Numbered from the stretch's first letter, positions 54,214 through 63,831 are shown. The stretch: DNA of 64,000 nt from Colwellia sp. (GCA_013215385.1 JABSOY010000018.1:31584-95583), one strand, 5' to 3'. Notes: a model not told the origin generated them from the sequence alone. Made by a program: numbers and translations.

Positions 54214-55296
54214 TTAGTGCTTAAAGGTCAGTTTTACCGACTTCTTATGATAAAGGTGATTTATTTGGCTATTATCAAAAGCGGTAACGCCGAAATAATA
54301 CGCTTTATTTAGATCGTTAAATTGCACATCTTGTCTAGCACTTAAGGCATGATGAGTAACAAGCTTACGTTTAACCTCTAATTGCCAATGATCATCTTGC
54401 CAGACACCTTTTGCTTCAACGTCGCCTCTTGAACCTTTAATTAGCGCGGTAACAATACCGCCAATACGGTCACCAGGTTTAAAAGTATCTTTAAAAGGCA
54501 CTTTGCTGGTTTCTAATACCCAGTAAGGTGCAGGTGCTGATGTTTTACCGTTCATCCAGCCCGGCTTTTTAGTTTTATCGTTTTTGTCTACGTTGTTGTA
54601 ATAACCACCAGCGGTTTTTTCATCTGCCTTTCGTCCCCATTTACCATTAGTTTCGTGCTCATTATCTACAAAACCATCATCAATTTGGTTATTCGGATTA
54701 GTACGGATACTTTTCCATTGCCACTCGTCAATTGTTTCGCTATCTTTTTTGGTATAATGTCGGCCCGATGAAGTATCTTTTATACCTTCAAGTAAGCCAT
54801 TTTCGACCATGTGACAAGACTTATCACAACCTTTTTTAATGAAACCTCGTTCATTAATATCCCAGTAAATAGCCAACTTATCTTCGTAATAAGTATTTTC
54901 GTGCAGGGTACTATCTTTATTACTGAGGTGCTGCCAGCTGCCATCTTTTTGCTTTTCCCAAGGAAAACGAGCTAAGTCTTTTGTTGGGTCATACCAACGA
55001 TAGAATAAATATATATATTCATCATCATACAAACTTCGTACTTGTATGGTTGTTTCTTTCAAGCCTTTATAGCCATTGTTTGGTTTATAGGGCAATTCAT
55101 TTAAGATAATACTCAGTGGCTTTGCACGCTGCCACGCTGGTTCTATTTCGCCGTCAATGCTTATCGGTGTCGGTGTCATAACGCTTTCTATGGTCAGTTT
55201 TTTTGCCATTGCAGTACAACTTAATAGGCCATTAATGATTACAATAGCGGACCATTTTGTTACGAATGCCAGCCTATTAAAGGTTGATTTTTTCAT
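54214..55296 (-). CDS. Ethylbenzene dehydrogenase-like haem-binding protein with CX3CH motif
   Basis: This 360-residue exported protein has a signal peptide (ends near AMA, residue 31). The domain resembles the EB_dh (ethylbenzene dehydrogenase gamma-like) haem-b-binding family: ISIDGEIEPAWQRA, RSLYDDEYIYLFYRW. It also has C157-D-K-S-C161-H162, that is CX3CH, a rare c-haem attachment pattern with three residues between the cysteines. It is co-transcribed with the ferric reductase-like gene (3-base gap) and near a porin. Probably periplasmic electron acceptor or carrier. Confidence 0.82.
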   Translation of the reverse strand: MKKSTFNRLAFVTKWSAIVIINGLLSCTAMAKKLTIESVMTPTPISIDGEIEPAWQRAKPLSIILNELPYKPNNGYKGLKETTIQVRSLYDDEYIYLFYRWYDPTKDLARFPWEKQKDGSWQHLSNKDSTLHENTYYEDKLAIYWDINERGFIKKGCDKSCHMVENGLLEGIKDTSSGRHYTKKDSETIDEWQWKSIRTNPNNQIDDGFVDNEHETNGKWGRKADEKTAGGYYNNVDKNDKTKKPGWMNGKTSAPAPYWVLETSKVPFKDTFKPGDRIGGIVTALIKGSRGDVEAKGVWQDDHWQLEVKRKLVTHHALSARQDVQFNDLNKAYYFGVTAFDNSQINHLYHKKSVKLTFKH

Positions 55297-55328
55297 GATA
55301 TTTTCCGTACTTTATTGTTTAAGGGAAA

Positions 55329-56342
55329 TTAAAAATTGTGTTTTAGCCCAATAGCCAAATAACTATTTGACTGTGCCGCTTCGGCCGAATCACGATCTGC
55401 ATAGTAAGCATATAGGGTCGAGCGCTCACCTAACTTATGCTCAATAGCAAAAGAGAATTGCCGAGCATCTGAAAGTGAGATAGAGCGGTTACTTAATATA
55501 TATTGTGCTTTAAAGGTGTTTTTTTGATGAGTAAATTGACTGCTGAATCCATATGCGTCTGTTGAATATTGTCCATCAGCATAGGTAAGCTGACTGTCGT
55601 TATTTATTTTTGAGTGTTGGTAAAGTGCACCGACACTTAAGCTGCCGTTAGCAGGTGTTCCCCATTGCCAACTTGTTGCTAAACGCCATTGGTCTTGCTC
55701 TTTGATGTTGGAATTAAATGCTAGGGCAAAATAGAGTTTTTTATTGTCAAATACGAGTGAACCCGAAACGCCATCAGCCGGACCATTTTTATTACTATCT
55801 TTAGTGTTCTCGCCAGGTACTATAGCGATGGTAGATACCAATGCACCCAATAGATTTTCACTACTGTATTGAACAATGTTATTAATGCGCTCTTCACCGT
55901 CGATAATCTTACCCAGCTCTCCTTGTAAGTCATTAAACCTATCTATATTCCCTTTTGCTTCTTTAAAAGGGATGGTAATTCGGCCAGCAATTAGCTTTCC
56001 CCAAGCGCCAGCAATACCGATAAATGTGTCTCTTTGCGAAATGGTTTGACCATTTTTATCGCCATCATCAACCTCGACACCATATTCAATTTGGTAAACT
56101 ATTTTGATTTGATTATCAACGAGGCTTTTTCCCTTAAAACCTAAGCGAGAGGCATTACTCGCCAGTTTCCAAACATCGCCGTCGGCTTCATTTTTTTCAT
56201 GCTGATAAGACACATTCATTCGGCCGTAAATATCTCCATCTATTGGCCCGTCTGAATAGGCATTAGTCGAAATTAAGTAAAGTGTATTCGTTAAAATAAT
56301 GGTCGTTTTTAAAGCTATATTTTTCATCAGTAAATAGTTCAC
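55329..56342 (-). CDS. Gram-negative porin
   Basis: This 337-residue protein has a signal peptide and 16-strand porin traits: GDIYGRMNVSYQHEKNE start, repeated YG/GA turns and C-terminal Phe (GLKHNF). First in a three-gene minus-strand operon with the CX3CH haem protein and reductase. It may allow entry of the substrate for the redox pair. A sequence like ACAACTATCATTCGTAT upstream (56398) vaguely resembles a Fur site. Confidence 0.85.
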   Translation of the reverse strand: MNYLLMKNIALKTTIILTNTLYLISTNAYSDGPIDGDIYGRMNVSYQHEKNEADGDVWKLASNASRLGFKGKSLVDNQIKIVYQIEYGVEVDDGDKNGQTISQRDTFIGIAGAWGKLIAGRITIPFKEAKGNIDRFNDLQGELGKIIDGEERINNIVQYSSENLLGALVSTIAIVPGENTKDSNKNGPADGVSGSLVFDNKKLYFALAFNSNIKEQDQWRLATSWQWGTPANGSLSVGALYQHSKINNDSQLTYADGQYSTDAYGFSSQFTHQKNTFKAQYILSNRSISLSDARQFSFAIEHKLGERSTLYAYYADRDSAEAAQSNSYLAIGLKHNF

Positions 56343-57117
56343 TTTTGTTATTGGTGCAAAATTTTTTAGAGCGCATGGTATAGATAAATGTTAATGAAAA
56401 CAACTATCATTCGTATTTTCGTTTATATTGCTTTAGGTGGTAATTACCCGGCACTTATCTATCTTTATGTTTTTGTTGGTTATTATGGTTGTTGGTATCG
56501 CTACCTTGCGTTAACAAAAGGTTAACAAAGTTAATCTTATGTTTATTTTATGGTTTTGTTTTTGTGGTTTTGTGGGCTATCGATAGCGGGCAAGTTAATG
56601 TAAATATTTTAATATATCTTAGGTAATCGAAAATATGGACGAAGACATTACACTCACCAGTTGACAGTTATATCGCGGTAGGTTTAACCGTTCTGCAAGG
56701 AAATTCACTCTACATATTGGTAATTTAATTAGCAGATAATCCACAAGACTTCATTGCTAAATAAGGGATCAGCTTTCGTGGTTGAATAGTGTGTCTATAC
56801 TTCGATAAATGAGGGTGAACTGTGATGTTTAGCGTTGATGTTAAAGTTGATGTTAAATATAAGGGCTGTAGAAATTAACGCTAAACATCGACTGAATTGT
56901 TCTAATTTATTCAGGCCTTTTCTGAAAATACTGTGTTGGTAGCGCAGAAGAAGTGATAGGCCTATTTACAAAGCTAGTGAGCTTAATCAGGACCATTTAC
57001 CTTTCTTTAATTTTAGCGGTAGGAATGTCTGTTCGTTCTGGTGCTCTAATTGTACCTGAGTATAATTAAAAATAATTTGACTTCTAATTGCCAAAAAAAT
57101 CGCTATAATACGAACCT
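56343..57117. other. Intergenic stretch with an inverted repeat, no gene
   Basis: GATGTTTAGCGTT (56824-56836) and AACGCTAAACATC (56877-56889) form a perfect 13-base inverted repeat around 40 bases. No gene is seen. It separates the redox cluster from the PepSY operon. Confidence 0.5.
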
Positions 57118-57138
57118 AAATAATAATCATTAGTATTT
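57104..57138 (+). promoter_or_regulatory. Promoter with probable Fur box for the PepSY operon
   Basis: A perfect -10 box TATAAT at 57104-57109 is followed by AAATAATAATCATTAGTATT at 57118-57137, which contains ATAATCATTA, the core of the Fur consensus. Position over the start site fits iron repression. Confidence 0.65.
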
Positions 57139-57141
57139 AAG

Positions 57142-57456
57142 ATGGAATTTGCAATTATACTCCTTTGGCTTGGCTGTGTGTTGACCTTTACAGCAACTAA
57201 GCATCAAAAACTCCTTTCCTATCGTTTATCAAAGTCAGCTGTTTGGAGTGTTTTTGCTCTGTTCATTGTTGTTAGCTGGTTTTTTATGGCCGTAGACTAC
57301 CCTTTTATTTCAGCCGGATTAATGGTGCTTTTATGCATAATGATGATGTGGATTATTGTTGTGCTAGCACATGGGCATAGTAAATTAAAACTACTACCAT
57401 TCACTGCTGTTGGTGTTGTGTTGTCTACGGCATTAGTTCAGTTGGGAGGCATGTAA
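57142..57456 (+). CDS. DUF3325 inner membrane protein
   Basis: This 104-residue protein has three helices and the conserved TATKHQKLL near the N-terminus, typical of DUF3325. These proteins accompany PepSY-type proteins next to siderophore receptors. First gene of a three-gene iron-regulated operon. Stop and next start overlap (57456). Confidence 0.85.
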   Translation: MEFAIILLWLGCVLTFTATKHQKLLSYRLSKSAVWSVFALFIVVSWFFMAVDYPFISAGLMVLLCIMMMWIIVVLAHGHSKLKLLPFTAVGVVLSTALVQLGGM

Positions 57457-57707
57457 TGTGGCCTAAAAGTATTGCCGCTATAATTGGTGGCTGTTTAATC
57501 TCTATTTCGTTAATGCTGAATCTAAATTATTTGTTACCACTAGCGGTAGATACGCGATTATTTATTGGTTTATTGGTTTCATTCCCATTATGGATAGCGG
57601 CAATGATCTGGTGCTACGGCAGTAAAAGTGGCTGGCATGCATGGCAGCGCTGCTTATCGTTACTATTAGTTTCTTGTGGTATTAATGCCTTTTTTATTGT
57701 GATGTAA
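57456..57707 (+). CDS. DUF3649 inner membrane protein
   Basis: This 83-residue protein has three helices and is of the DUF3649 type (WIAAMIWCYG, WHAWQRCLSLL). Overlaps the preceding gene by one base. Part of the iron-linked operon. Confidence 0.82.
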   Translation: MWPKSIAAIIGGCLISISLMLNLNYLLPLAVDTRLFIGLLVSFPLWIAAMIWCYGSKSGWHAWQRCLSLLLVSCGINAFFIVM

Positions 57708-57713
57708 GTAGAG

Positions 57714-59291
57714 ATGATTATGGATAAAGAATTTTTAAAACGCATTACGGATGCACATAGTTGGCTAGGTTTAATTATTTCTGGTTTGCTATTTATTATC
57801 TTTTTTGCCGGTTCAATTGCGTTATTTCGTGATGAAATTAACCAATGGTCATTTCAACCTCATTATGAAGTTGCTCAAGGTGAAAAACTGGCCATCAGCG
57901 AAGTGATGGAGAAGGCTATTTCTGGCCGGAAATTTACTCCAAAAGAGCATCTAATCATTATCACGCCAAGTGATAATTTACCTTACTACACTATCTATGT
58001 AGACGTAGAACATGAGGAGGGTGAAAAAGACTATGTCGGTTTTTTTATGGATCCGGTTAGTGGTGAAGAAGTTGCCGCTCCTGATGATTATTTCCTTGCG
58101 ACCTTTATTTATGCGCTACATGTTAATTTAAACATACCTAATGGTAGCTATATTATTGGCTTTGTTACCCTGTTCTTTTTCTTTGCTTTGATTTCAGGGA
58201 TCTTTATCCATGCAAGAAAAATGTTCAGTAATTTTTTCAAATATCGAGCGGAAAAACAAAAACGCAGCCAATTACTTGATATGCATAATATCGTTGGCGT
58301 GATGAGCTTGCCGTTTACCATAATGTACGCGATTAGTGGTTTGATATTTAATTTGGTGATTATTTACCAAATCGCTTTTGCTGTGGTTTTGTATCAAGGT
58401 GATCAGCAAGCGTTACTCGATGATGCCGGTTACCAAGCCGTTGAACCACAGTGGCTCGACAAGCCATGGAAAAGCCCGAATATAGATCAGATATACGCAG
58501 CAACTACCGATAAATATAATACCGAACCCAGAATGATACGTATGTATAACTATGGTGATGAAAGTGCGGTAATGCATATGTTTGGACAAGTGAAAGATGA
58601 TTTTGCAGAGGAATATGAAGTTGCTTACAATCTAAGTAACGACAGCCCGCTATTAATAAAAGACTCAGCAAACCCAAATACCTTGGTTCAAGGATTACAT
58701 GTGATCTCTAGGTTGCATTTTGGTAACTATGCGGGTTTTGATTTGCGTATTATCTACTTTATTCTCGGCATAGGTGTTTGTGGTTTAATCATTACCGGTA
58801 ATATGTTGTGGTTAGAAAAAAGAGCTAGGCAACGTAATCAATCGGAGAAAACACTTAAATTTGTCACCAATTTCACTTTGTTAAGTACCGGAGGAATTGT
58901 ACTAGCGACCAGTATGGCCTTTTTAGCGGAAAGGTTATTACCGATAACTTTTTCTCAAAGAGAAGACTATATGGTCTATAGTTTTGTCTTGAGTTTAGCG
59001 CTTGTCGCCTTTTCATTAATCTTTAATCATAATAAGAAATTATTCTTAAGTTTACTTTTACGTGGCTCTGCATTGATCTTGTTGCTGGTACTGATAGTTG
59101 ACTGGGTGATGTTTGGTAGTAAAGGGGTGATGTTATGGCAACAGGGCATCAAAACAATTATCGGTACCGAAATCGGCATTATGGTGATGGCGCTGCTGTT
59201 TTATTATTGTGGAGCTAAGCTGAAAAACAAACAATCAAGGGTCTCTGTTAATGACTCTGATGATGAATTACTAGCGGTGCGGACGATATAA
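57714..59291 (+). CDS. PepSY-associated membrane protein, putative ferric-siderophore reductase
   Basis: This 525-residue protein has four core helices in pairs with the PepSY-TM pattern: HSWLGLIISGLLFIIFF (H), HVNLNIPNG, DMHNIVGVMSLPF (H), VISRLHFGNY (H), and further helices at the C-terminus. Conserved histidines probably bind haem b, as in FoxB/FhuF-like ferric reductases. It releases iron from siderophores in the periplasm. ApbE at 35186 may flavinylate related proteins. No TonB receptor is adjacent. Confidence 0.85.
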   Translation: MIMDKEFLKRITDAHSWLGLIISGLLFIIFFAGSIALFRDEINQWSFQPHYEVAQGEKLAISEVMEKAISGRKFTPKEHLIIITPSDNLPYYTIYVDVEHEEGEKDYVGFFMDPVSGEEVAAPDDYFLATFIYALHVNLNIPNGSYIIGFVTLFFFFALISGIFIHARKMFSNFFKYRAEKQKRSQLLDMHNIVGVMSLPFTIMYAISGLIFNLVIIYQIAFAVVLYQGDQQALLDDAGYQAVEPQWLDKPWKSPNIDQIYAATTDKYNTEPRMIRMYNYGDESAVMHMFGQVKDDFAEEYEVAYNLSNDSPLLIKDSANPNTLVQGLHVISRLHFGNYAGFDLRIIYFILGIGVCGLIITGNMLWLEKRARQRNQSEKTLKFVTNFTLLSTGGIVLATSMAFLAERLLPITFSQREDYMVYSFVLSLALVAFSLIFNHNKKLFLSLLLRGSALILLLVLIVDWVMFGSKGVMLWQQGIKTIIGTEIGIMVMALLFYYCGAKLKNKQSRVSVNDSDDELLAVRTI

Positions 59292-59390
59292 GAATATCAC
59301 GGTTGGTATTCGTTAATTAATTAAATTTTAGTCATGGTTTTACTTATAGGTAATATTTGGCAATCAGGTATAACTTGTTTCTCATACTAA

Positions 59391-59423
59391 AAGACGCATT
59401 TTCACAGACAGAAAATGCGTCTT
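59391..59423. terminator. Bidirectional terminator between PepSY and M49 genes
   Basis: AAGACGCATTTTC / GAAAATGCGTCTT, a perfect 13-base stem, flanked by A and T-rich sequence. Confidence 0.8.
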
Positions 59424-59441
59424 ATTAAATCACTTTATTAA

Positions 59442-61541
59442 TTAGTTCATCACTGGCAGTAAACCGTAATCTTGAGCGTACTCCAACATTTGCTCTTGGA
59501 AGTTATCAGGGTAAGTAATTTTGACATCGGTAATTTTGTCTCCTTGATAAACCGCTTCTAATTTCGGATTAACAAAACCAGAGTAGGGCGCTAAATTAAG
59601 TTTCGCATAACGCTTTAATACTTCTTGATGAAGTTCTTCATCAACTTTAACCGCATAACCTTCAATTAATGCTTGGCCCGCAGCAAAGTCACCTTCAGAT
59701 TTAATACGTTGTAGTTCACGTAATAATTGGCCAAATAGGGTACGAAGTTTTTGATAGTCGTTAACCACGAAAAAGGTTTTTCCATCACGAAGACGTTTTT
59801 CTATGACATTGTCAGCGGCACCTTTTTCAAACGCCCAAGTAGCAATTAACTGACGGTTGCGCATATGTGCTTCTTCGATGTGTTCACCTTTTTTAAGGCG
59901 ACGTAATTGCAACATCATGCCGTTACGAATATAACTGTCGTAACTTGCTTTACCTACTTCTAAGCTTGGCATAGCGCCCATCTCAATTAACTTTTCGTCC
60001 ATTAGGTAATATAAAGCGACTAAGTCGGCACGACCTTCTTCAAGGGCAGAAGAATATTGTTTCAAGGTTTCTTTAGGAGTACCAACGCCTTCATTAATTT
60101 GACCAGAAGCATGACCAATAACTTCATGTAAATCGGTATGTAAGTGAGAAGCTAATGGACCAAACTCTTTACTACGGGCAAGCTCAGCATCGTCCCAAAC
60201 AAACTCAGCTAATGAACCACCTTTTACGTTGTCGTAAGCACTAACAATGTTGGTTAAACTTACCGACTTTGAGCCATGCTCTGCGCGTATCCAGTTAGCA
60301 TTGGGTAAATTAATGCCGATAGGTGTTGAAGGAGAAGCATCGCCTGACTCAATAACAACGGTAATCGCTTTACCGGTAATGCCTTTTACTTCTTTTTTCT
60401 TATGGCTTTCAATAAGCGGCGAGTTGTCTTCAAACCATTGCGCTTGTGAGGCAATTTTAGCAATACCTTTAGTCGCTTGATGATCTTTTACTGAAACAAC
60501 AGACTCAAATGAACCGCGGTAAGCTAAAGGATCATCATATACTTCGATAAAACCATTAACGACATCAACGTCTGAGTTTACATCTTTAACCCATGCAATT
60601 GAGTAATCATCGAAGTCTTTTAAATCACCGCTTTTATAGTACTTTGATAATAAAGTCAGGGCTTTTCTTTGTTGGTCGTTTTCTGCAACGGTTGCCGCTT
60701 TATCTAACCAAAAAACAATTTCGCTGATGGCTTTATCGTACATACCGCCAACTTTCCAAACTTGCTCAATTATCTTGCCATCTATTTTAACTAACTTAGA
60801 GTTTAAACCCCAAGACACCGGACGTTTAGGATCTACATTGACTTTGTTCTTATAAAAGTCTTCAACTTCTTGTTCGGTAACACCTTCGTAATAGTTAACC
60901 GCAGAGGCCACCACATTGTCGATATCAGCTGACTGATTAACCATTTTCGGCGCGATACTTGGATCAAATAGTATCGGTGTTAATAAGCTGACTAATTGCT
61001 CAGCTGTTTGTCCTTCTGCTAAAGGTAATTTACCTTTATTGGCGACAGCTGTGATGTAACTTGCAAACGTTTCTTGGCTAAATGTCGGCGTGAACTTACC
61101 AGACATGTAATGATGATGAATGCCGTTAGCAAACCAAACACGCTTGGTGTACTCATTAAAATTTTTGAATTCTTCGCTATCTCTGTCACCGGTATAATCA
61201 GTGATAATCGCTTCTAGCGTATGTCGAATGGTTAGGTTGTACTTGTAGTTATGATCCCAAGTAATATCACGACCAGAAAGCGCGGCTTTATAAAGGTAAA
61301 ATAATAGTTCTTTAGTTGCTAAGGGTAAATCTTCAAAACCTGGCACTTGGTAACGTATGACTCGAATATCGGCAAAACGGTCTACTTGCCATTTAAAGTC
61401 GCTGGTTGTTTTGTCAGTTGCTGGTTGGTGCTGAGCTGCTTTTGCTGGTTGAGTTTTTGTATCATCATTTGGTTGCTGTTCTGAACAGCCAGAAACCGCT
61501 AGCGCAATTGCTAATGCGGCAGATATTTTTGATATTTTCAT
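59442..61541 (-). CDS. Dipeptidyl-peptidase III-like M49 metallopeptidase (lipoprotein)
   Basis: ATG at 61541 starts a lipoprotein signal with VSGC (Cys19); an ATG at 61580 upstream is less likely. The 699-residue protein has the M49 motif HEVIGH at 472-477 and EEGRAD at 501-506, both zinc ligands. DPP III enzymes release dipeptides from short peptides. An outer-membrane or periplasmic lipid anchor is a marine-bacterial trait. Monocistronic. Confidence 0.9.
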   Translation of the reverse strand: MKISKISAALAIALAVSGCSEQQPNDDTKTQPAKAAQHQPATDKTTSDFKWQVDRFADIRVIRYQVPGFEDLPLATKELLFYLYKAALSGRDITWDHNYKYNLTIRHTLEAIITDYTGDRDSEEFKNFNEYTKRVWFANGIHHHYMSGKFTPTFSQETFASYITAVANKGKLPLAEGQTAEQLVSLLTPILFDPSIAPKMVNQSADIDNVVASAVNYYEGVTEQEVEDFYKNKVNVDPKRPVSWGLNSKLVKIDGKIIEQVWKVGGMYDKAISEIVFWLDKAATVAENDQQRKALTLLSKYYKSGDLKDFDDYSIAWVKDVNSDVDVVNGFIEVYDDPLAYRGSFESVVSVKDHQATKGIAKIASQAQWFEDNSPLIESHKKKEVKGITGKAITVVIESGDASPSTPIGINLPNANWIRAEHGSKSVSLTNIVSAYDNVKGGSLAEFVWDDAELARSKEFGPLASHLHTDLHEVIGHASGQINEGVGTPKETLKQYSSALEEGRADLVALYYLMDEKLIEMGAMPSLEVGKASYDSYIRNGMMLQLRRLKKGEHIEEAHMRNRQLIATWAFEKGAADNVIEKRLRDGKTFFVVNDYQKLRTLFGQLLRELQRIKSEGDFAAGQALIEGYAVKVDEELHQEVLKRYAKLNLAPYSGFVNPKLEAVYQGDKITDVKITYPDNFQEQMLEYAQDYGLLPVMN

Positions 61542-61731
61542 TGTCTGTTGATCCCATTGAAAGCCTGTTGTTATAGGCATTGTTTTATTATTATTGGATT
61601 GTTGAAAAAATAGTAACGTAAATGCGCTAAGTACGCACTTGCTATTTTGGGATTTTGACGGTTTTAGCTGAAGTTATTAACCTAGGTCAATAAAGGGTTT
61701 AACGTTGTGGTTACTTGCTTTAGAAACAAAA

Positions 61732-61768
61732 AAAGCCTGATTACTTTAAGGTAAAGTGCTCAGGCTTA
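61732..61768 (-). terminator. Terminator of the small gene at 61794
   Basis: AGCCTGA / TCAGGCT stem with 19-base loop; on the minus strand it is followed by TTTTTTTGTTTC. Confidence 0.7.
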
Positions 61769-61793
61769 GTTCAAACAAAATAAACTGACTTAA

Positions 61794-61961
61794 CTACGCT
61801 TGGTAAATCCAAGCTAGAAAGTCTTTTGAATCGCTCAGGTTACTAAATTTAATTAACTTAGTACCATTTTGATCCGTTACTGCTACATTTCGTTTGTTTA
61901 CCGAAATAGATTTTATTGGCGATTTAACTGAATAAGTAGCGCCTTGGTATGTATAAGACAT
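61794..61961 (-). CDS. Small protein of unknown function (55 aa)
   Basis: ATG at 61961 gives MSYTYQGATYSVKSPIKSIS onwards; a Met 8 codons earlier lacks a site. It is a small, possibly beta-rich protein (ISVNKRNVAVTDQNG). No family recognised. A terminator follows. Confidence 0.58.
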   Translation of the reverse strand: MSYTYQGATYSVKSPIKSISVNKRNVAVTDQNGTKLIKFSNLSDSKDFLAWIYQA

Positions 61962-61985
61962 AATAGAACTCTTTAATGTGCGCAT

Positions 61986-62397
61986 AGACGCAGGTTTAAG
62001 AAAAGCTATATTATTGTGTACTAAAATTTGTTGATGTATAAAACATCAATATTCAACGAGGAATGGCTCGGCTAATATTTTAGCGGTAGCACCAGACAAT
62101 AATTTAAGCTTAATATTTTTTGAGTGATGACTAACTGTGAAAGGGAAGACAAAACATGGTTTTATTAACTGTAAAACCAAGTTAAATAAACTAGATAGGA
62201 ATAATTAACGCGGCAAGCATAAAACATTGAGATTAAAAAGTAAACAATAAATTTATCTTAAGTGTCAAATATTACTACCCCCAATAAGTTTTGTGGGCGG
62301 GCAGCTAAAAATGATATTACGTATTAATTAACGAATAGCTTGATATTTAACCTTCGAGGACCTACCTAATAGTAAACCCTAACAAGAAAAGTTAATT
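61986..62397. other. Intergenic stretch, no gene seen
   Basis: AT-rich; a G/C-rich knot (CCCCCAATAAGTTTTGTGGG) at 62278-62297 can form a short hairpin. Nothing codable. Confidence 0.5.
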
Positions 62398-63222
62398 ATG
62401 TTGTCTTATCTGTTACCGATATTTATTGGTGTTTTACTGATTAGCTATTCCGTTGGTAAGCCGTATTGGCGAGAGTATCAGCGCGGTAAAATAAGAAATG
62501 AACCTTTTAAAAAACAGTGGCGAAAAATCATTCAGCAAAGAATGCCTTACTTTCGGCAAATGCCGGCTGATCTTCAATTGCAATTAAAACAGCATATTCA
62601 GGTGTTTTTAGCGGAAAAAAACTTTGAAGGCTGTAATGGCGTTAAAATAACCGATGAAATACGAGTAACCATTGCGGCTCAGGCTTGTTTATTATTGCTT
62701 AATAGAAAAACCAATTTTTACCCTAAATTGCAAACCATACTTGTTTATCCGCGTGCTTTTATCAAAGAGCAGCAAAATATGAATAAAGATGGTTTGCAGC
62801 AAACACAAAGGGTAGCACTTGCTGGTGAGTCTTGGGAGTTTGGCAAGGTGGTCTTGTCTTGGCAAGATACCTTAGAGGGCGCGAAAATTACTGATGATGG
62901 TCGAAATGTAGTTATTCATGAATTTGCGCATCAGTTAGATCAAGAAAATGGCAAAGCCAATGGCGCGCCGATATTGGATAAAGAGCAAAGCTATAAATGC
63001 TGGGCAGACGTGTTTTCTGCACAATTTGAGCAACTAAAAAGGCAAGCCAATACTGGCACTCCTTCGTTGTTTGATTATTATGGTGCGACCAATCCTGCCG
63101 AGTTTTTTGCTGTCGCCAGTGAGGTGTTTTTTGAAAAGTCTCAGCAGTTTCATCAGCAATCGCCAAAGCTTTACCGACAATTAACACAATATTACCAAGT
63201 TGATCCAATACACTGGAATTAA
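62398..63222 (+). CDS. mtfA: MtfA-like zinc peptidase (M90)
   Basis: This 274-residue protein has one N-terminal helix and the M90 zinc site HEFAH at 174-178, with a third ligand in AEFFAVASEVFFE. MtfA (YeeI) binds Mlc and controls glucose PTS in enterobacteria. A membrane helix at residues 3-20 distinguishes this form. Substrate unknown here. Confidence 0.87.
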   Translation: MLSYLLPIFIGVLLISYSVGKPYWREYQRGKIRNEPFKKQWRKIIQQRMPYFRQMPADLQLQLKQHIQVFLAEKNFEGCNGVKITDEIRVTIAAQACLLLLNRKTNFYPKLQTILVYPRAFIKEQQNMNKDGLQQTQRVALAGESWEFGKVVLSWQDTLEGAKITDDGRNVVIHEFAHQLDQENGKANGAPILDKEQSYKCWADVFSAQFEQLKRQANTGTPSLFDYYGATNPAEFFAVASEVFFEKSQQFHQQSPKLYRQLTQYYQVDPIHWN

Positions 63223-63412
63223 AAAATAGCGTGCTAATAAATTAATCTGCAATAAATCGTTATTTGGCATCGACATTTTATAAAAAATTGCGAAATTAAT
63301 TAAAGAACATGCGGTTGACGCTTTATAATAAGTGTAAACAGACAATCAATAGTTTCTGCTTTGCTAAGCAGATTTGCTTTAAACAGCGTAATACTTCATT
63401 TGGATAGAAATT

Positions 63413-63697
63413 ATGAATTTAGATAAATCAACAAAACGTATAGCGAAGAGAGTAAAAAAAGGATTTCAAGGCTACCCTCAAATATCATTGGCTTATTTTG
63501 GTACTTCAACTGATTGCGCTAGCGAAGTTGTTGTTGGCTTTATTTTAGAAGAAGGTGCTGACGTTCAAGAGCAAAAATTCACCAGCAAAGGTGACGCTAG
63601 AAAAGACGAAACGATTCAAACAACGTTATTAAAAGTTATTGAACGAGCTGATGCAAAAACAGTGTCAGAGGTAGAAGGAGTTACTTTGATTAAGTAA
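63413..63697 (+). CDS. Conserved hypothetical small protein (94 aa)
   Basis: Starts MNLDKSTKRIAKRVKKGFQG (basic), then AYFGTSTDCASEVVVGFILEEGADV. Compact soluble alpha/beta protein; family not recognised. Its stop codon lies in the first unit of an 8-bp tandem repeat. Confidence 0.7.
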   Translation: MNLDKSTKRIAKRVKKGFQGYPQISLAYFGTSTDCASEVVVGFILEEGADVQEQKFTSKGDARKDETIQTTLLKVIERADAKTVSEVEGVTLIK

Positions 63698-63768
63698 TTA
63701 AGTAATTAAGTAATTAAGTAATTAAGTAATTAAGTAATTAAGTAATTAAGTAATTAAGTGATTAAGGG
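63689..63768 (+). repeat. Octanucleotide tandem repeat (ATTAAGTA)n
   Basis: Eight perfect units of ATTAAGTA followed by two degenerate ones (ATTAAGTG, ATTAAGGG). The first unit encodes the last two codons and the stop of the preceding gene. Confidence 0.95.
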
Positions 63769-63831
63769 ATAATGTAGATATTAACCTTCTTCTATGGCTG
63801 TAAGTTTAATCTTCCTATTCAGTCATAATAT

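Noticed and set aside
63689..63768. Replication origin iterons
   Set aside because: Octamers are contiguous, there is no DnaA box or rep gene nearby, so a simple microsatellite is more likely.
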